Source of the DNA: Ruminococcaceae bacterium UBA2857 | GTDB taxonomy: Bacteria > Bacillota > Clostridia > Oscillospirales > Acutalibacteraceae | DNA: 64,000 nt | Reading direction: 5' to 3' | Assembly: GCA_002350705.1 (NCBI GenBank) | Contig: DEFH01000013.1 | Span: 1-64,000, forward strand | Shown here: positions 1 to 8,692 of the stretch, one piece after another | How positions within the stretch are numbered: the stretch's first letter is position 1 | How the letters are laid out: the number at the start of each line of letters is the position of its first letter | Program-made: the position numbers and the translations under genes | Notes under the pieces: model-generated | The model's database searches: none | What the model was told of the DNA's origin: nothing | Seen by the model: the letters and a program-made list of their open reading frames with translations, nothing else

Positions 1-1439
1 TCACCCTTATATTCTTCATATCCGTCAAAAATATGATTCATAATCCCATTGCCGTTGGTATCTGTCATGAATTCCGGACGATAACCCATCAAGCCTCTGG
101 ACGGAATCCTGAATTCAATATGTGTCACGCCTGATTCTCTTGTACCCATGTTGATAAGTTCTGCTTTGCGTGAGCCGAGCTTTTCCATAATCGCACCGAC
201 ATAATTATCCGGCACTTCTATCATCAGAAGCTCCATCGGCTCCTGCAATTTGCCGTTGATGGTTTTCATAATCACTTTCGGTCTGGACACCTGAAATTCA
301 TAATTCTGACGACGCATGGTTTCAATCAGGATAGACAGGTGCAGTTCCCCTCTGCCGGATACCTTGAAAGTATCTGCGGAATCGGTTTCTTCCACACGCA
401 TAGCGACATTTGTTTCTACTTCCTTGAAAAGCCTGTCACGGATATTACGGGATGTCACATATTTTCCCTCACGTCCGGCAAAAGGACTGTTGTTGACCAT
501 GAACAGCATGGAAACCGTCGGTTCATCTATCTTGACAAACGGCAGCGGCTCCTGATGTTCCGGATCACAGGCTGTTTCACCGATATTCAGGTCACTGATT
601 CCCGATACTGCCACAATATCACCCAGTTTGGCACTTTCACTTTCCACACGCTTCAAGCCCTCAAACTGATACAGTTTGGTAATTTTCGCATTTTTGCGGC
701 TGCCGTCATTATGACAAAGCGTGATATTCTGTCCGACCTTGCAGCTGCCTCTTTCCACTCTGCCGATACCGATTCTGCCGACATATTCATCATAGTCGAT
801 ATTGGAGAACAATAATTGCAGCGGTCCGTTCATATCACCCTGCGGTGCAGGAATTTCTTCCAGGATTTTCTCGAACAGCGGCTTCATATTTTCGCCTTTT
901 TCGTGAGGATCAAGCGACGCATAGCCTGCCCTGCCCGAAGCGTATACAACAGGGAATTCCAACTGGTCTTCATCTGCTCCCAGTTCGATAAACAAATCCA
1001 GCACTTCATCAACCACTTCTTCCGGTCTTGCACCCGGACGGTCAATTTTATTAACAACAACAAGAGGCTTTTTGCCTAACGCAAGAGCCTTTTTGAGAAC
1101 GAATCTTGTCTGCGGCATACAGCCTTCAAATGCATCTACCAACAGAAGTACACCGTCTACCATCATCAGAATACGCTCCACTTCACCGCCAAAATCAGCA
1201 TGTCCGGGAGTATCAACGATATTGATTTTTGTATTCTTGTACATGACGGCCGTATTTTTAGAAAGAATCGTAATACCTCTTTCTCTTTCCAGGTCGTTGG
1301 AATCCATCACACGTTCTGCGACTGCCTCATTTGCCCTGAAAATGCCGCTCTGCAAAAGCAGCTGGTCAACCAATGTAGTTTTTCCGTGGTCAACGTGTGC
1401 GATAATGGCAACATTTCTCAAATCTTCTCTTTTGTCCAT
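1..1439 (-). CDS. typA: Ribosome-associated GTPase TypA/BipA, 5' portion (C-terminus outside window)
   Basis: This is a translation-factor-like GTPase that binds the ribosome and acts in stress adaptation and ribosome assembly. Translating the minus strand from the ATG at 1439 gives MDKREDLRNVAIIAHVDHGK, with the P-loop AHVDHGKTT at residues 14-22, switch I RGIT at 54-57, DTPGHADF at 76-83 and an NKID motif, followed by EF-Tu-like domain 2 and EF-G-like domain III/V sequence. About 479 codons lie in the window, while the family is usually 600-615 residues, so roughly 130 C-terminal residues lie beyond position 1. The start has an AGAGGG ribosome site 6-7 bases upstream. An extended -10 (TGCTATAAT, minus strand, 1487-1495) lies about 50 bases upstream. 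It appears monocistronic at this end. Confidence 0.95.
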   Translation of the reverse strand, partial: MDKREDLRNVAIIAHVDHGKTTLVDQLLLQSGIFRANEAVAERVMDSNDLERERGITILSKNTAVMYKNTKINIVDTPGHADFGGEVERILMMVDGVLLLVDAFEGCMPQTRFVLKKALALGKKPLVVVNKIDRPGARPEEVVDEVLDLFIELGADEDQLEFPVVYASGRAGYASLDPHEKGENMKPLFEKILEEIPAPQGDMNGPLQLLFSNIDYDEYVGRIGIGRVERGSCKVGQNITLCHNDGSRKNAKITKLYQFEGLKRVESESAKLGDIVAVSGISDLNIGETACDPEHQEPLPFVKIDEPTVSMLFMVNNSPFAGREGKYVTSRNIRDRLFKEVETNVAMRVEETDSADTFKVSGRGELHLSILIETMRRQNYEFQVSRPKVIMKTINGKLQEPMELLMIEVPDNYVGAIMEKLGSRKAELINMGTRESGVTHIEFRIPSRGLMGYRPEFMTDTNGNGIMNHIFDGYEEYKG

Positions 1440-1539
1440 ACAAATCCCTCTTTTTTCTTTTCCCTGTTAAATTTTATATTGATTTTATTATAGCACATTC
1501 CTGACAGAATGAACAGTATCTTAACAAATTTCTTGCAAA

Positions 1540-1581
1540 AGTACAAAAAAACACTCCCCAAAACCCATTGTTTTGGGGAGT
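1540..1581 (-). terminator. Rho-independent terminator after the pullulanase gene
   Basis: A perfect 12-bp inverted repeat (1553-1564 with 1570-1581, 5-base loop) is followed on the minus strand by a T-rich run (complement of ACAAAAAAAC). It lies 30 bases past the pullulanase stop and upstream of the typA promoter. Confidence 0.9.
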
Positions 1582-1610
1582 ATTTCATTAACGGAAAAGC
1601 GAAAGCAAAA

Positions 1611-4600
1611 TTACTTTACTTTTGACTTTTTAGAGGAAGCATACAGGCTGACGGAAACCAAACCTGCTGCCATTGCGATAGCAAAGATGACCCATACAAA
1701 TGTACCGTCACCTGTGCTGACAGGGGTGCTGCTGCCCTGAGAAGGCTGTGTGCTGTTCTGCGGCTGTGCACTCTGCTGTGGTGAAGGCTGGCTCTGGGAC
1801 GGTTCAACCTGAGAAGGCTGAGACTGTGAAGGTTCATCCTTGGAAGGTTCCGTCTGAGAAGGCTCGTCTTTGGAGGGTTCTTTTGACGGTTCATCAGAAG
1901 GACCTGTACCCGATTCGATCAATTCCTTGAGGAATTCGGATTCCGTACCGGGTTTGCCTGTAAAGATAAATTTAGGCTGTTCTGTCATGTTTTCGGAAGC
2001 CACTACATAGTATACAGGCCAGATGATATTGTCTTCCCCTGTTGTATCGAGCAATACCTCAATAACAGAGGGTTCTGTCAGCGTAACTTTGATGTTTGTC
2101 TGACTGTTGTTGGTACGGTCGTAGTCAGGCTCATACATACCATAGCTTTCACTCCAGGTGCTGTCATTGAAAGTACGTACTTTGAATTCATAGTCACCGG
2201 GTTCAAGAATATCTGTGGTACCGACATAGATACCGTCCATTTTTTTCATTTCTTCAAGAGCTGTAGGATCGATTTCTTCGCCATCGAGACCGAAAGCTGT
2301 TCCAAATGTGTTGAGCATATAATCCACCATGTCGAACATATTGATCATGGGATAGTCGGATTTTTCGCCCCAGCCTGTCATTGAGCCTACGATACCGTAT
2401 TTCGTATCAAATTCAGGCAACGGAATATCGGGTGTATAGCCCTTTACAAGTACCATTGCGGAAATTCTCGGTACGGTAACAGTGCCTTCGGCCTGTCCGA
2501 GAACAACATCGGCACTTGCATATTCATCGTTTACATAGATGTTCCAAAGTCCTTCGGGAAGGGTTACGGTTGTATCTGTGGAAAGGGGATTGTATACAAC
2601 CATGATTTCTTCGGCTGTTTCACCGTTGGCACCGCCGTCTATGGTATATACGGCAACTCCTTTTTCCGCATACTCATCAACGTGTGAGTGGAAATAGTTT
2701 GCAACATCCTCGGGATCTGTCATTCTGAAAGCAGGATGTGCCTTACGGAATTCGATCAGACCTTTATAATATGCATAGACATCCCAATAGGTCTCAATTC
2801 TGGAATAGTCAAGTTCATTGACGGAATCCGGAGAAGCATAGCTGTTGTGTTCAAATGTACCGTCTGCTTTTGTCTTGGTACGGAGGAATTCTTCACCGCT
2901 CATCATGAACGGTACGCCCTGTGCAGTCTGTACGATAGCGGCTGCCAGATTATTCTGACGAATCTGATCTTCTTCGCTGTCGTCACCGTTGGAGGAACGG
3001 ATCTTGTCCCAGAGGGTGAGGTTGTCATGACAGTCTGCATAGTTGATGATCTGTGTCGGAGACGGACACCATCCCATGGTGTACTGTACCGCATTGATAA
3101 TTGCCTTGTAGTGTTTGGAATCACCGTTGACATAACCTTTTTCTTCTGCATCAAATACGCTGCCTTTGATCATGTCACGGATAGTATCACTGAAATAAGC
3201 AATACCGGGAGTTTCCGCTGCATTTTTGTAGTTGGCAAATTTGGTGCCTGCCTTTGTGGATACGCAGCCCATATTCCAGCCTTCGCCATAGATAAGGATG
3301 GTCGGGTCTACTTCGTCCACTGCTGCACGGACGGCATTCATGGTATCTACATCAAGAATACCCATCAAGTCAAAACGGAAGCCGTCCAGATGATATTCTT
3401 CCGCCCAGTATTTCACGGAATCAACGATAAATTTGCTTACCATAGAACGCTCGGAAGCTACGTCATTGCCGCAGCCGGATGTGTTCTGGTTGGGTCTGTA
3501 GAAGTAACCGGGAACGAGCTGGTTGAAGCAGTACTGTGTGTTGTATGTATGGTTGTAAACAACGTCCATGATCACACCGATACCGGCATCATGCAGAGCC
3601 TGTACCATCTGCTTGTATTCATTGACTCTTACTTCACCGTGATACGGATCGGTGGAATAAGAACCTTCGGGAGCGTTGTAGTTGACCGGATCATAGCCCC
3701 AGTTATACTGTGCCTTGTCGAGCTTGGTTTCATCTACGGAACCAAAGTCATAAGACGGGAGAATATGTACGGAAGTAATGCCCAGGTCTACAAGGTGGTC
3801 AACACCTGTCGGATAGTTGCCTTCACTGTCGTTATAGTGAAGAGTTGTGCCTCTTTCGGTGAAAGCAAGATACTTGCCTTTGTTAGCTTCGGAAATGCCG
3901 CTGCCTTCATATACGGAGAAATCTCTTACATGAACTTCATAGATTTCCATATCAGTGACATTTTCATAGGTATGTCTTTCATCATTTTCCCAGCCTTCGG
4001 GATCGGTTGAGTCGAGGTCGAGGATCATGCCTCTTTGACCGTTGACACCAACGGATTTTGCATACGGATCAACGATGTCTTTGTTGGTCTTGCCGTCAAA
4101 GTATGCGTTGTAAGTGTAGTATTTGCCGCTCATGTCACCGTTGGCAACGAGTACCCATGTACCCTTGACATCGGGTGTCATTTCAACAACCTGTTCTGCA
4201 CTGCCGCCGTTGCCTTCCGCATAGATGTTTACTTCTACTTTCTGAGCAGTCGGAGCCCATACACGGAACTGTGTCTGACCATTGACAACGGTAACGCCAA
4301 GGTCATCACCTGTGTAGGTGTAAGCCTCTTCAAATTCTGCACTGGAGAAGTAATCCGGCAGAGTCAGCTTCATGGAAGTGTCTCTGAAAGAAATCGTGTA
4401 CTCTTTTGCATAGTCCACTTCTTCGCCGAGTGTGAGGAAACCTGCTGTAGAAGAAGTCATTTCCAGTTCCTTTACGGAAATGCTCTGACCGCCTGCACTG
4501 ACAATCGTAAAATCCTCCACGGTGATGACGTCATCATCAGCAGGAGCGGTTGTGAGTGAGAAATCCACATTGGTTTTGGAAGTTGCATTGGCAGTCTTGA

Positions 4601-5036
4601 TTTTAAGTCCCATAACAGCATTGTCATAGTTGATTGTATAATCGTCAAGCTCTGAGCCTGCCTTACAATAAACTTCTACTGTTCCTGAAACTACGGAGCT
4701 GAGGTCAACCTTACGGTCACCGTCAGGATCCTTTGCACTCCAGTCGGGCTTTCTTACGATAAAGCCAAGGCTCGGAGTAGCCTCTGTGATGGTAACGGTT
4801 GCAACGGCACCGTCTGCATCACCATTGTCCGTGAAAGCATAGCCCGCACCGTCAAGTCCGTCAGCCCATGCCCACACGTCCCACGCACTGTAATCGCCGT
4901 CTTCACGCAGATAATGGATATTGACCTTTGTTTCTTCGGCAGCGTTGACCACTGACGGAAGCACAAAGCAGCTTAAAACCATTATCATGGTGAGGAGGAC
5001 AGCTACAACACGTCCGGAAACTTTTTTGGTGTTCAT
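1611..5036 (-). CDS. pulA: Secreted, cell-surface type I pullulanase (GH13) with starch-binding modules
   Basis: This enzyme hydrolyses alpha-1,6 branch links in pullulan and starch outside the cell. Its 1141 residues read in order: signal peptide (1-32); a CBM41-like module (about 36-115); a linker beta domain; a CBM48/PUD-like domain (245-330); the GH13 catalytic domain with the pullulanase signature YNWGYDP (444-450), DVVYNHT (490-496), GFRFDLMG (nucleophile Asp near 556), IYGEGW (acid/base Glu near 585) and CHDN (669-672); a C-terminal module (880-1012) also found in the protein at 18541-20226; a Pro/Ser/Glu/Lys/Gln linker (1046-1105); and a TGD motif, one hydrophobic helix and a KKSK tail (1108-1141). 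The tail implies anchoring to membrane or wall. All catalytic motifs are intact. The ribosome site AAAGGAGA sits 10 bases before the ATG. Confidence 0.95.
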   Translation of the reverse strand: MNTKKVSGRVVAVLLTMIMVLSCFVLPSVVNAAEETKVNIHYLREDGDYSAWDVWAWADGLDGAGYAFTDNGDADGAVATVTITEATPSLGFIVRKPDWSAKDPDGDRKVDLSSVVSGTVEVYCKAGSELDDYTINYDNAVMGLKIKTANATSKTNVDFSLTTAPADDDVITVEDFTIVSAGGQSISVKELEMTSSTAGFLTLGEEVDYAKEYTISFRDTSMKLTLPDYFSSAEFEEAYTYTGDDLGVTVVNGQTQFRVWAPTAQKVEVNIYAEGNGGSAEQVVEMTPDVKGTWVLVANGDMSGKYYTYNAYFDGKTNKDIVDPYAKSVGVNGQRGMILDLDSTDPEGWENDERHTYENVTDMEIYEVHVRDFSVYEGSGISEANKGKYLAFTERGTTLHYNDSEGNYPTGVDHLVDLGITSVHILPSYDFGSVDETKLDKAQYNWGYDPVNYNAPEGSYSTDPYHGEVRVNEYKQMVQALHDAGIGVIMDVVYNHTYNTQYCFNQLVPGYFYRPNQNTSGCGNDVASERSMVSKFIVDSVKYWAEEYHLDGFRFDLMGILDVDTMNAVRAAVDEVDPTILIYGEGWNMGCVSTKAGTKFANYKNAAETPGIAYFSDTIRDMIKGSVFDAEEKGYVNGDSKHYKAIINAVQYTMGWCPSPTQIINYADCHDNLTLWDKIRSSNGDDSEEDQIRQNNLAAAIVQTAQGVPFMMSGEEFLRTKTKADGTFEHNSYASPDSVNELDYSRIETYWDVYAYYKGLIEFRKAHPAFRMTDPEDVANYFHSHVDEYAEKGVAVYTIDGGANGETAEEIMVVYNPLSTDTTVTLPEGLWNIYVNDEYASADVVLGQAEGTVTVPRISAMVLVKGYTPDIPLPEFDTKYGIVGSMTGWGEKSDYPMINMFDMVDYMLNTFGTAFGLDGEEIDPTALEEMKKMDGIYVGTTDILEPGDYEFKVRTFNDSTWSESYGMYEPDYDRTNNSQTNIKVTLTEPSVIEVLLDTTGEDNIIWPVYYVVASENMTEQPKFIFTGKPGTESEFLKELIESGTGPSDEPSKEPSKDEPSQTEPSKDEPSQSQPSQVEPSQSQPSPQQSAQPQNSTQPSQGSSTPVSTGDGTFVWVIFAIAMAAGLVSVSLYASSKKSKVK
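1737..1901 (-). repeat. Degenerate EPSKDEPSQ-type coding repeat (pullulanase wall-spanning linker)
   Basis: This stretch codes for about 55 residues built from short units such as EPSK, DEPSQ, SQPSQ and VEPSQ just before the membrane helix of the pullulanase. Low-complexity Pro/Ser-rich spacers of this kind usually carry an enzyme through the peptidoglycan. It is an internal protein repeat, not a separate element. Confidence 0.8.
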
Positions 5037-5061
5037 AGTGTTTTTTCTCCTTTGCTTTTTT

Positions 5062-5116
5062 CAGCAGTTGGAATTTGTCACGAAATGACACTGCTGTATT
5101 CAAAGTCATTATATCA
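5062..5116 (-). promoter_or_regulatory. Pullulanase promoter (extended -10) and leader inverted repeat
   Basis: On the minus strand an extended -10, TGATATAAT, lies at 5108-5116 with no good -35. Just downstream, in the leader, CAGCAGT (minus strand, from 5096) pairs with ACTGCTG (to 5062) across a 21-base interval that itself holds the small palindrome TGTCA-N5-TGACA. The repeat could be a leader hairpin or an operator; neither is proven. Confidence 0.5.
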
Positions 5117-5203
5117 TTTTTTCACTGCAAAATAAACTGATTTTTGTTTTTTTCGGCACGTTGTTTGTTACAAATTTGTCATTTCAAATTCGTCTATTTT
5201 GCA

Positions 5204-5566
5204 CTAATCATTTTGCGGTTTTTTCCTGAGGGTTATTTTTTTTCCGCAGTATGTCAATTCCAGCCATTCTCCCGAAAGCGTGTAATCCATTTCAACAACT
5301 CCCCATTCCTCGGAATTGACAACGATTTTTTTGTCATCCATCAGACATTCCTCTGTCATTTTGAAATTTTCGTCAGATACGTTTGCATGAAGGTTCATTT
5401 TCCCGTCGGAAAAGGACAAACTGCCCTGTTCCTTGCCGAAAGAATCCAATACACTCCATTCATGCAGGACAATTTCCTCTTTCGGACTCATGGGAGGTGC
5501 TGCCTGACAAGCGGCTGTCACCGTTATTATCCATATGCATACTATCAATAGAAGAAGCCTTTTCAC
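5204..5566 (-). CDS. Small lipoprotein of unknown function
   Basis: This 120-residue protein starts at a GTG (5566). Its N-terminus, MKRLLLLIVCIWIITVTAAC, is a lipoprotein signal peptide ending in a TAAC lipobox, so it is probably lipid-anchored on the outer face of the membrane. The remaining ~100 residues are polar and rich in Glu/Lys/beta-type sequence (EWSVLDSFGKEQGSLSFSDG). No family is recognised. It lies upstream of the pullulanase on the same strand, but the 170-base gap and the pullulanase's own promoter argue against strict co-transcription. The ribosome site is weak (GGAG at about 14 bases or GAGAG nearer). Confidence 0.6.
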   Translation of the reverse strand: MKRLLLLIVCIWIITVTAACQAAPPMSPKEEIVLHEWSVLDSFGKEQGSLSFSDGKMNLHANVSDENFKMTEECLMDDKKIVVNSEEWGVVEMDYTLSGEWLELTYCGKKITLRKKPQND

Positions 5567-5684
5567 CGTTCTCTCACACTCCGTTCTTCATTGTATGCAT
5601 GGGCAATTATGAATTATGCATTAAAAAATCCGCAAGGTGTATGAAATATTTGCTAAAACAATGAATTTTGCAGGATTTTGGATT

Positions 5685-5713
5685 TTGACTTGCATTTTTT
5701 TGGCGTATATATT
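5685..5713 (+). promoter_or_regulatory. Sigma-A promoter for the aminotransferase
   Basis: TTGACT (5685-5690), a 17-base spacer and TATATT (5708-5713) lie upstream of the AGGAGG ribosome site and the ATG at 5770. Confidence 0.7.
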
Positions 5714-5769
5714 AGAATAATGTAGGTTTGACAATTATTTTTGCATTAACTTTTAGGAGGACTTTTACA

Positions 5770-7050
5770 ATGCCGACTTATTCATCTATGGACAAAAATG
5801 CTTTGAACAAGGAGCTTGAAAAGCTTCTCGGTTACTACGAAAATTACAAGGCTCAGGGACTTTCCCTCAACATGGCAAGAGGAAAGCCGGGAGCCGAACA
5901 GCTTGATATATCCAACGACATTCTCCTTGCCATCACGCAGGGGACGAACTTTAAAACAGCAGACTGTCCCGACTGCCGCAACTATGGCGGTCTGGAAGGT
6001 ATTGAGGAAGCCCGTCGGCTTTTCGGAGATATGCTCGGTGTTGACAAGAAAAAGGTATTTGTGGGCGGCAATTCCAGTCTGAACATGATGTTCGATACCG
6101 TTGCCTGCATGATGGAGCTTGGCTGCAGCGGTGAAAAGCCCTGGAATCAGCAGGGACATATCAAATTCCTTTGTCCTGCTCCGGGATATGACAGACACTT
6201 CGGCATTACACAGTATTTCGGCATTGAAATGATTACCGTTCCCATGACTCCCAATGGTCCCGATATGGATATTGTGGAAAATCTGGTTGCTTCCGATGCA
6301 TCCATCAAGGGTATCTGGTGTACACCAAAATATTCCAATCCGCAGGGCATTACTTACTCTGACGAAACCGTCAGACGCTTTGCCGCTTTAAGGCCTGCCG
6401 CAAAGGACTTCAGAATCATGTGGGACAATGCCTATGCGATTCATGACATCAGTGATACGCCTGATACACTCCTTAACATATTTGATGAGATCGCCAAAAC
6501 CGGCAATGAAGACATGGTATTTGAATTCTGCTCTACTTCCAAAATCACTTTTCCGGGTGCAGGCGTGGCTGCTCTGGCAACTTCCGAAAATAACCTTGCT
6601 GTTCTCAAAAAACGTTACACCTTCCAGACAATCGGCTATGACAAAATGAATATGCTTCGTCATGTGATCTATTTCAAAAATTTTGACGGTATGCTCGCCC
6701 ATATGCAGAAACACAAGGCTGTTTTGCAGCCCCGTTTCAACATGGTGACAGATACCCTTGACAGAGAACTCGCCGACCTCGGCATTGCACAGTGGACAAA
6801 ACCCAACGGCGGTTATTTCGTCAGTGTTGATGTCATGGAGGGCTGTGCAAAGAGAGTTGTTTCCCTCTGTAAAGAAGCCGGTGTTGTCCTGACAGGTGCC
6901 GGTGCCACCTATCCTTACGGCAATGATCCCCAAGACAGCAATATCCGTGTTGCTCCCACCTATCCGCCTATTGACGAGCTTGAAACAGCTATGAATATCT
7001 TTTGTGTATGCGTCAAGATTGCCGCTCTTGAAAAACTCACCAAATCATAA
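5770..7050 (+). CDS. PLP-dependent aspartate aminotransferase-like protein (type Ic/MocR-like fold)
   Basis: This aminotransferase probably moves the amino group between aspartate or another amino acid and 2-oxoglutarate, using pyridoxal phosphate. The start is the ATG at 5770 (MPTYSSMDKN), directly after AGGAGG at 5755-5760; an in-frame start further up would lie too close to the promoter. The 426-residue protein has the family's N-terminal signature NMARGKPGAEQLD, a PLP-ring aspartate in WDNAYAIHD, and the Schiff-base lysine in STSKITFPGAG. The sequence fits the atypical subgroup Ic (Pfam PF12897-like) of aspartate aminotransferases; substrate choice cannot be read from sequence alone. It is a single-gene unit with its own promoter and terminator. 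Confidence 0.85.
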   Translation: MPTYSSMDKNALNKELEKLLGYYENYKAQGLSLNMARGKPGAEQLDISNDILLAITQGTNFKTADCPDCRNYGGLEGIEEARRLFGDMLGVDKKKVFVGGNSSLNMMFDTVACMMELGCSGEKPWNQQGHIKFLCPAPGYDRHFGITQYFGIEMITVPMTPNGPDMDIVENLVASDASIKGIWCTPKYSNPQGITYSDETVRRFAALRPAAKDFRIMWDNAYAIHDISDTPDTLLNIFDEIAKTGNEDMVFEFCSTSKITFPGAGVAALATSENNLAVLKKRYTFQTIGYDKMNMLRHVIYFKNFDGMLAHMQKHKAVLQPRFNMVTDTLDRELADLGIAQWTKPNGGYFVSVDVMEGCAKRVVSLCKEAGVVLTGAGATYPYGNDPQDSNIRVAPTYPPIDELETAMNIFCVCVKIAALEKLTKS

Positions 7051-7056
7051 TAATAC

Positions 7057-7096
7057 AGACCGCAGAGAAGTCGAATCTCTGCGGTCTTTGTTTTGT
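7057..7096 (+). terminator. Terminator after the aminotransferase gene
   Basis: A perfect 11-bp stem (7057-7067 with 7077-7087) is followed by TTTGTTTTGT. Confidence 0.9.
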
Positions 7097-7180
7097 ACGG
7101 ACAATCGGAGCTTTGCCCCAACTCCCGCAAGGGCTGCTCGCCCCTGACCTCGGCAGGGATTCAAATCCCTGCACCCATCA

Positions 7181-8308
7181 TCATGACAATTTTCTGATAA
7201 CCGAAAGAAAATAGTCCATATCATTCATTCGGGTGAAAACAGAGGGAGATACTCTGACAGCACCCGTTTCCAGCGTATTCATCATTTTGTGTGCCGCAGG
7301 ACTGCAGTGCAGACCTGCCCGCACGGCAATGCCATGTTTATTCAGTTCCGCAGAAACTTCTTCACTGTCCCTGCCTTCTACATTGAACGATAAAATCGGT
7401 ACAAAATATTCCGGTTCGGGTTCAACCGTATACAGTTTCACCTGACGGAGCTTTGACAGTTCTTTGTAAAGGTGCTTTATCAGCATGAATTCATGCTTTG
7501 CAATGTTTTCGGGCTTTCGGGAAGTGACAAATTCCATGCCTGCACGAAGTCCCGCAATGCCGCTGAAATTCGGCGTACCGCTTTCCAGTCTGTCGGGGAG
7601 TTCCGACGGCTGTTCAAACGACATGGAATTACTGCCCGTACCACCCTCTGTCAGTGTATCGGGAATGGTATCACCTGATACAATTAACATTCCCGTTCCC
7701 ATAGGACCATACAAGCCTTTATGCCCTGCCGTGCAGAGAAAATCCATTTTGCTGACATCAATCGGTACAAGTCCTGCCGTCTGTGCGGCATCTACTCCAA
7801 ACAAAACACCATATTCATGTGCCAGAGCCGCTATTCTTTCTATCGGAAGTTTGATGCCCCACACATTCGAGGCATGAGTGCAGAGAATCAATTTTGTTTT
7901 GGCATTGATCGCCTTGCGGAAAGAATCCACTGTTTTATCATTGTCACAGGGATATACTTCTGCCATTGTATAGGAAACACCTCGCTGTGACAGCTTTTCC
8001 AAAGGCCGCATGACGGCATTATGCTCCATACATGATACAACTGCATGGTCGCCGCTGTGCAGGATGCCTTTCAGAACAGTATTCAAAGCAGTGGTACAGT
8101 TCAGTGTGAATACAATATTTTCCACCTTGCCGCAGTGAAAAAAATCGGCTGCCGTCTGCCTTGCCCTGAAAATTTCTTCGGAGGCTTTCATGGCAAGTGC
8201 ATGACCGCCCCTGCCGGGATTGGCTGACATCTGCATGGCGGATGCACACGTCTGACGCACTTTCAGCGGTTTGGGATAGGTTGTCGCAGAGTTGTCAAGA
8301 TATATCAT
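7181..8308 (-). CDS. Cysteine desulfurase family protein (class V aminotransferase)
   Basis: This PLP enzyme of the NifS/IscS/SufS superfamily removes sulfur (or selenium) from cysteine (selenocysteine). The 375 residues begin MIYLDNSATTYPKP, which is typical of the family. The PLP lysine is K197 in CTAGHKGLYGP, and the catalytic-loop cysteine is in RAGLHCSP near residue 341. The gene overlaps by 4 bases (ATGA) the upstream DUF3343 gene, so the two are translationally coupled. The pairing with a putative S/Se carrier and the lack of an IscU/SufU neighbour point to a dedicated sulfur- or selenium-delivery role rather than bulk Fe-S assembly (inference). The subfamily corresponds to the EF2568-type desulfurases. 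Confidence 0.9.
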   Translation of the reverse strand: MIYLDNSATTYPKPLKVRQTCASAMQMSANPGRGGHALAMKASEEIFRARQTAADFFHCGKVENIVFTLNCTTALNTVLKGILHSGDHAVVSCMEHNAVMRPLEKLSQRGVSYTMAEVYPCDNDKTVDSFRKAINAKTKLILCTHASNVWGIKLPIERIAALAHEYGVLFGVDAAQTAGLVPIDVSKMDFLCTAGHKGLYGPMGTGMLIVSGDTIPDTLTEGGTGSNSMSFEQPSELPDRLESGTPNFSGIAGLRAGMEFVTSRKPENIAKHEFMLIKHLYKELSKLRQVKLYTVEPEPEYFVPILSFNVEGRDSEEVSAELNKHGIAVRAGLHCSPAAHKMMNTLETGAVRVSPSVFTRMNDMDYFLSVIRKLS

Positions 8309-8535
8309 TTCGGTTTGCCCCTTTCCGCACGCCCCAACACTTTGATATTGTTTTCTTTTAAAATTCTTTCTGCCTCGTCCGTATCTTTCGGAACATAAAG
8401 ACTATACCCACAGCCGTTTTTCATATCTCTCTTTGGAGTACGCTCGATTTCGGAACGAATTCCCATACTGTTCAAAATCTGCTTTCCTTTCATGGCATAG
8501 GTGACAGACGATACCATGATCAGAGGCTTGCTCAT
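8305..8535 (-). CDS. DUF3343 putative Se/S carrier-like protein
   Basis: This small (76-residue) protein resembles the DUF3343 family (MSKPLIMVSSVTYAMKGKQI), annotated in families as a putative sulfur/selenium carrier. A single conserved cysteine follows in KNGCGYSLYV, which could carry a persulfide or selenide. The ATG at 8535 follows AGAGGTG by 7 bases; a TTG one codon earlier is less likely. Its stop overlaps the start of the cysteine desulfurase by 4 bases, which supports a donor-carrier pair. Confidence 0.8.
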   Translation of the reverse strand: MSKPLIMVSSVTYAMKGKQILNSMGIRSEIERTPKRDMKNGCGYSLYVPKDTDEAERILKENNIKVLGRAERGKPK

Positions 8536-8692
8536 CAAAATTCACCTCTTTGTCTTTTTCTACTATCTTATGCCGCATTCCCATGCTTGGTGATATACCG
8601 CAAATTCCTTCCGGAAAAATGAAAAAAACAGTTGAATAAATTCTGTGATATGCTAAAATATAAGATAGAAGCAACAAAGGAGGAAGTATATT

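Noticed and set aside
2688..4010. Long plus-strand ORF (440 residues) opposite the pullulanase gene
   Set aside because: It lies fully inside a gene with complete GH13 motifs and has no ribosome site or recognisable domain; it is a shadow of codon usage.
7141..7180. Possible tRNA 3' end
   Set aside because: The T-arm-like piece is present, but there is no acceptor, anticodon or D-arm, and the loop size does not fit a tRNA. Kept only as a low-interest finding.
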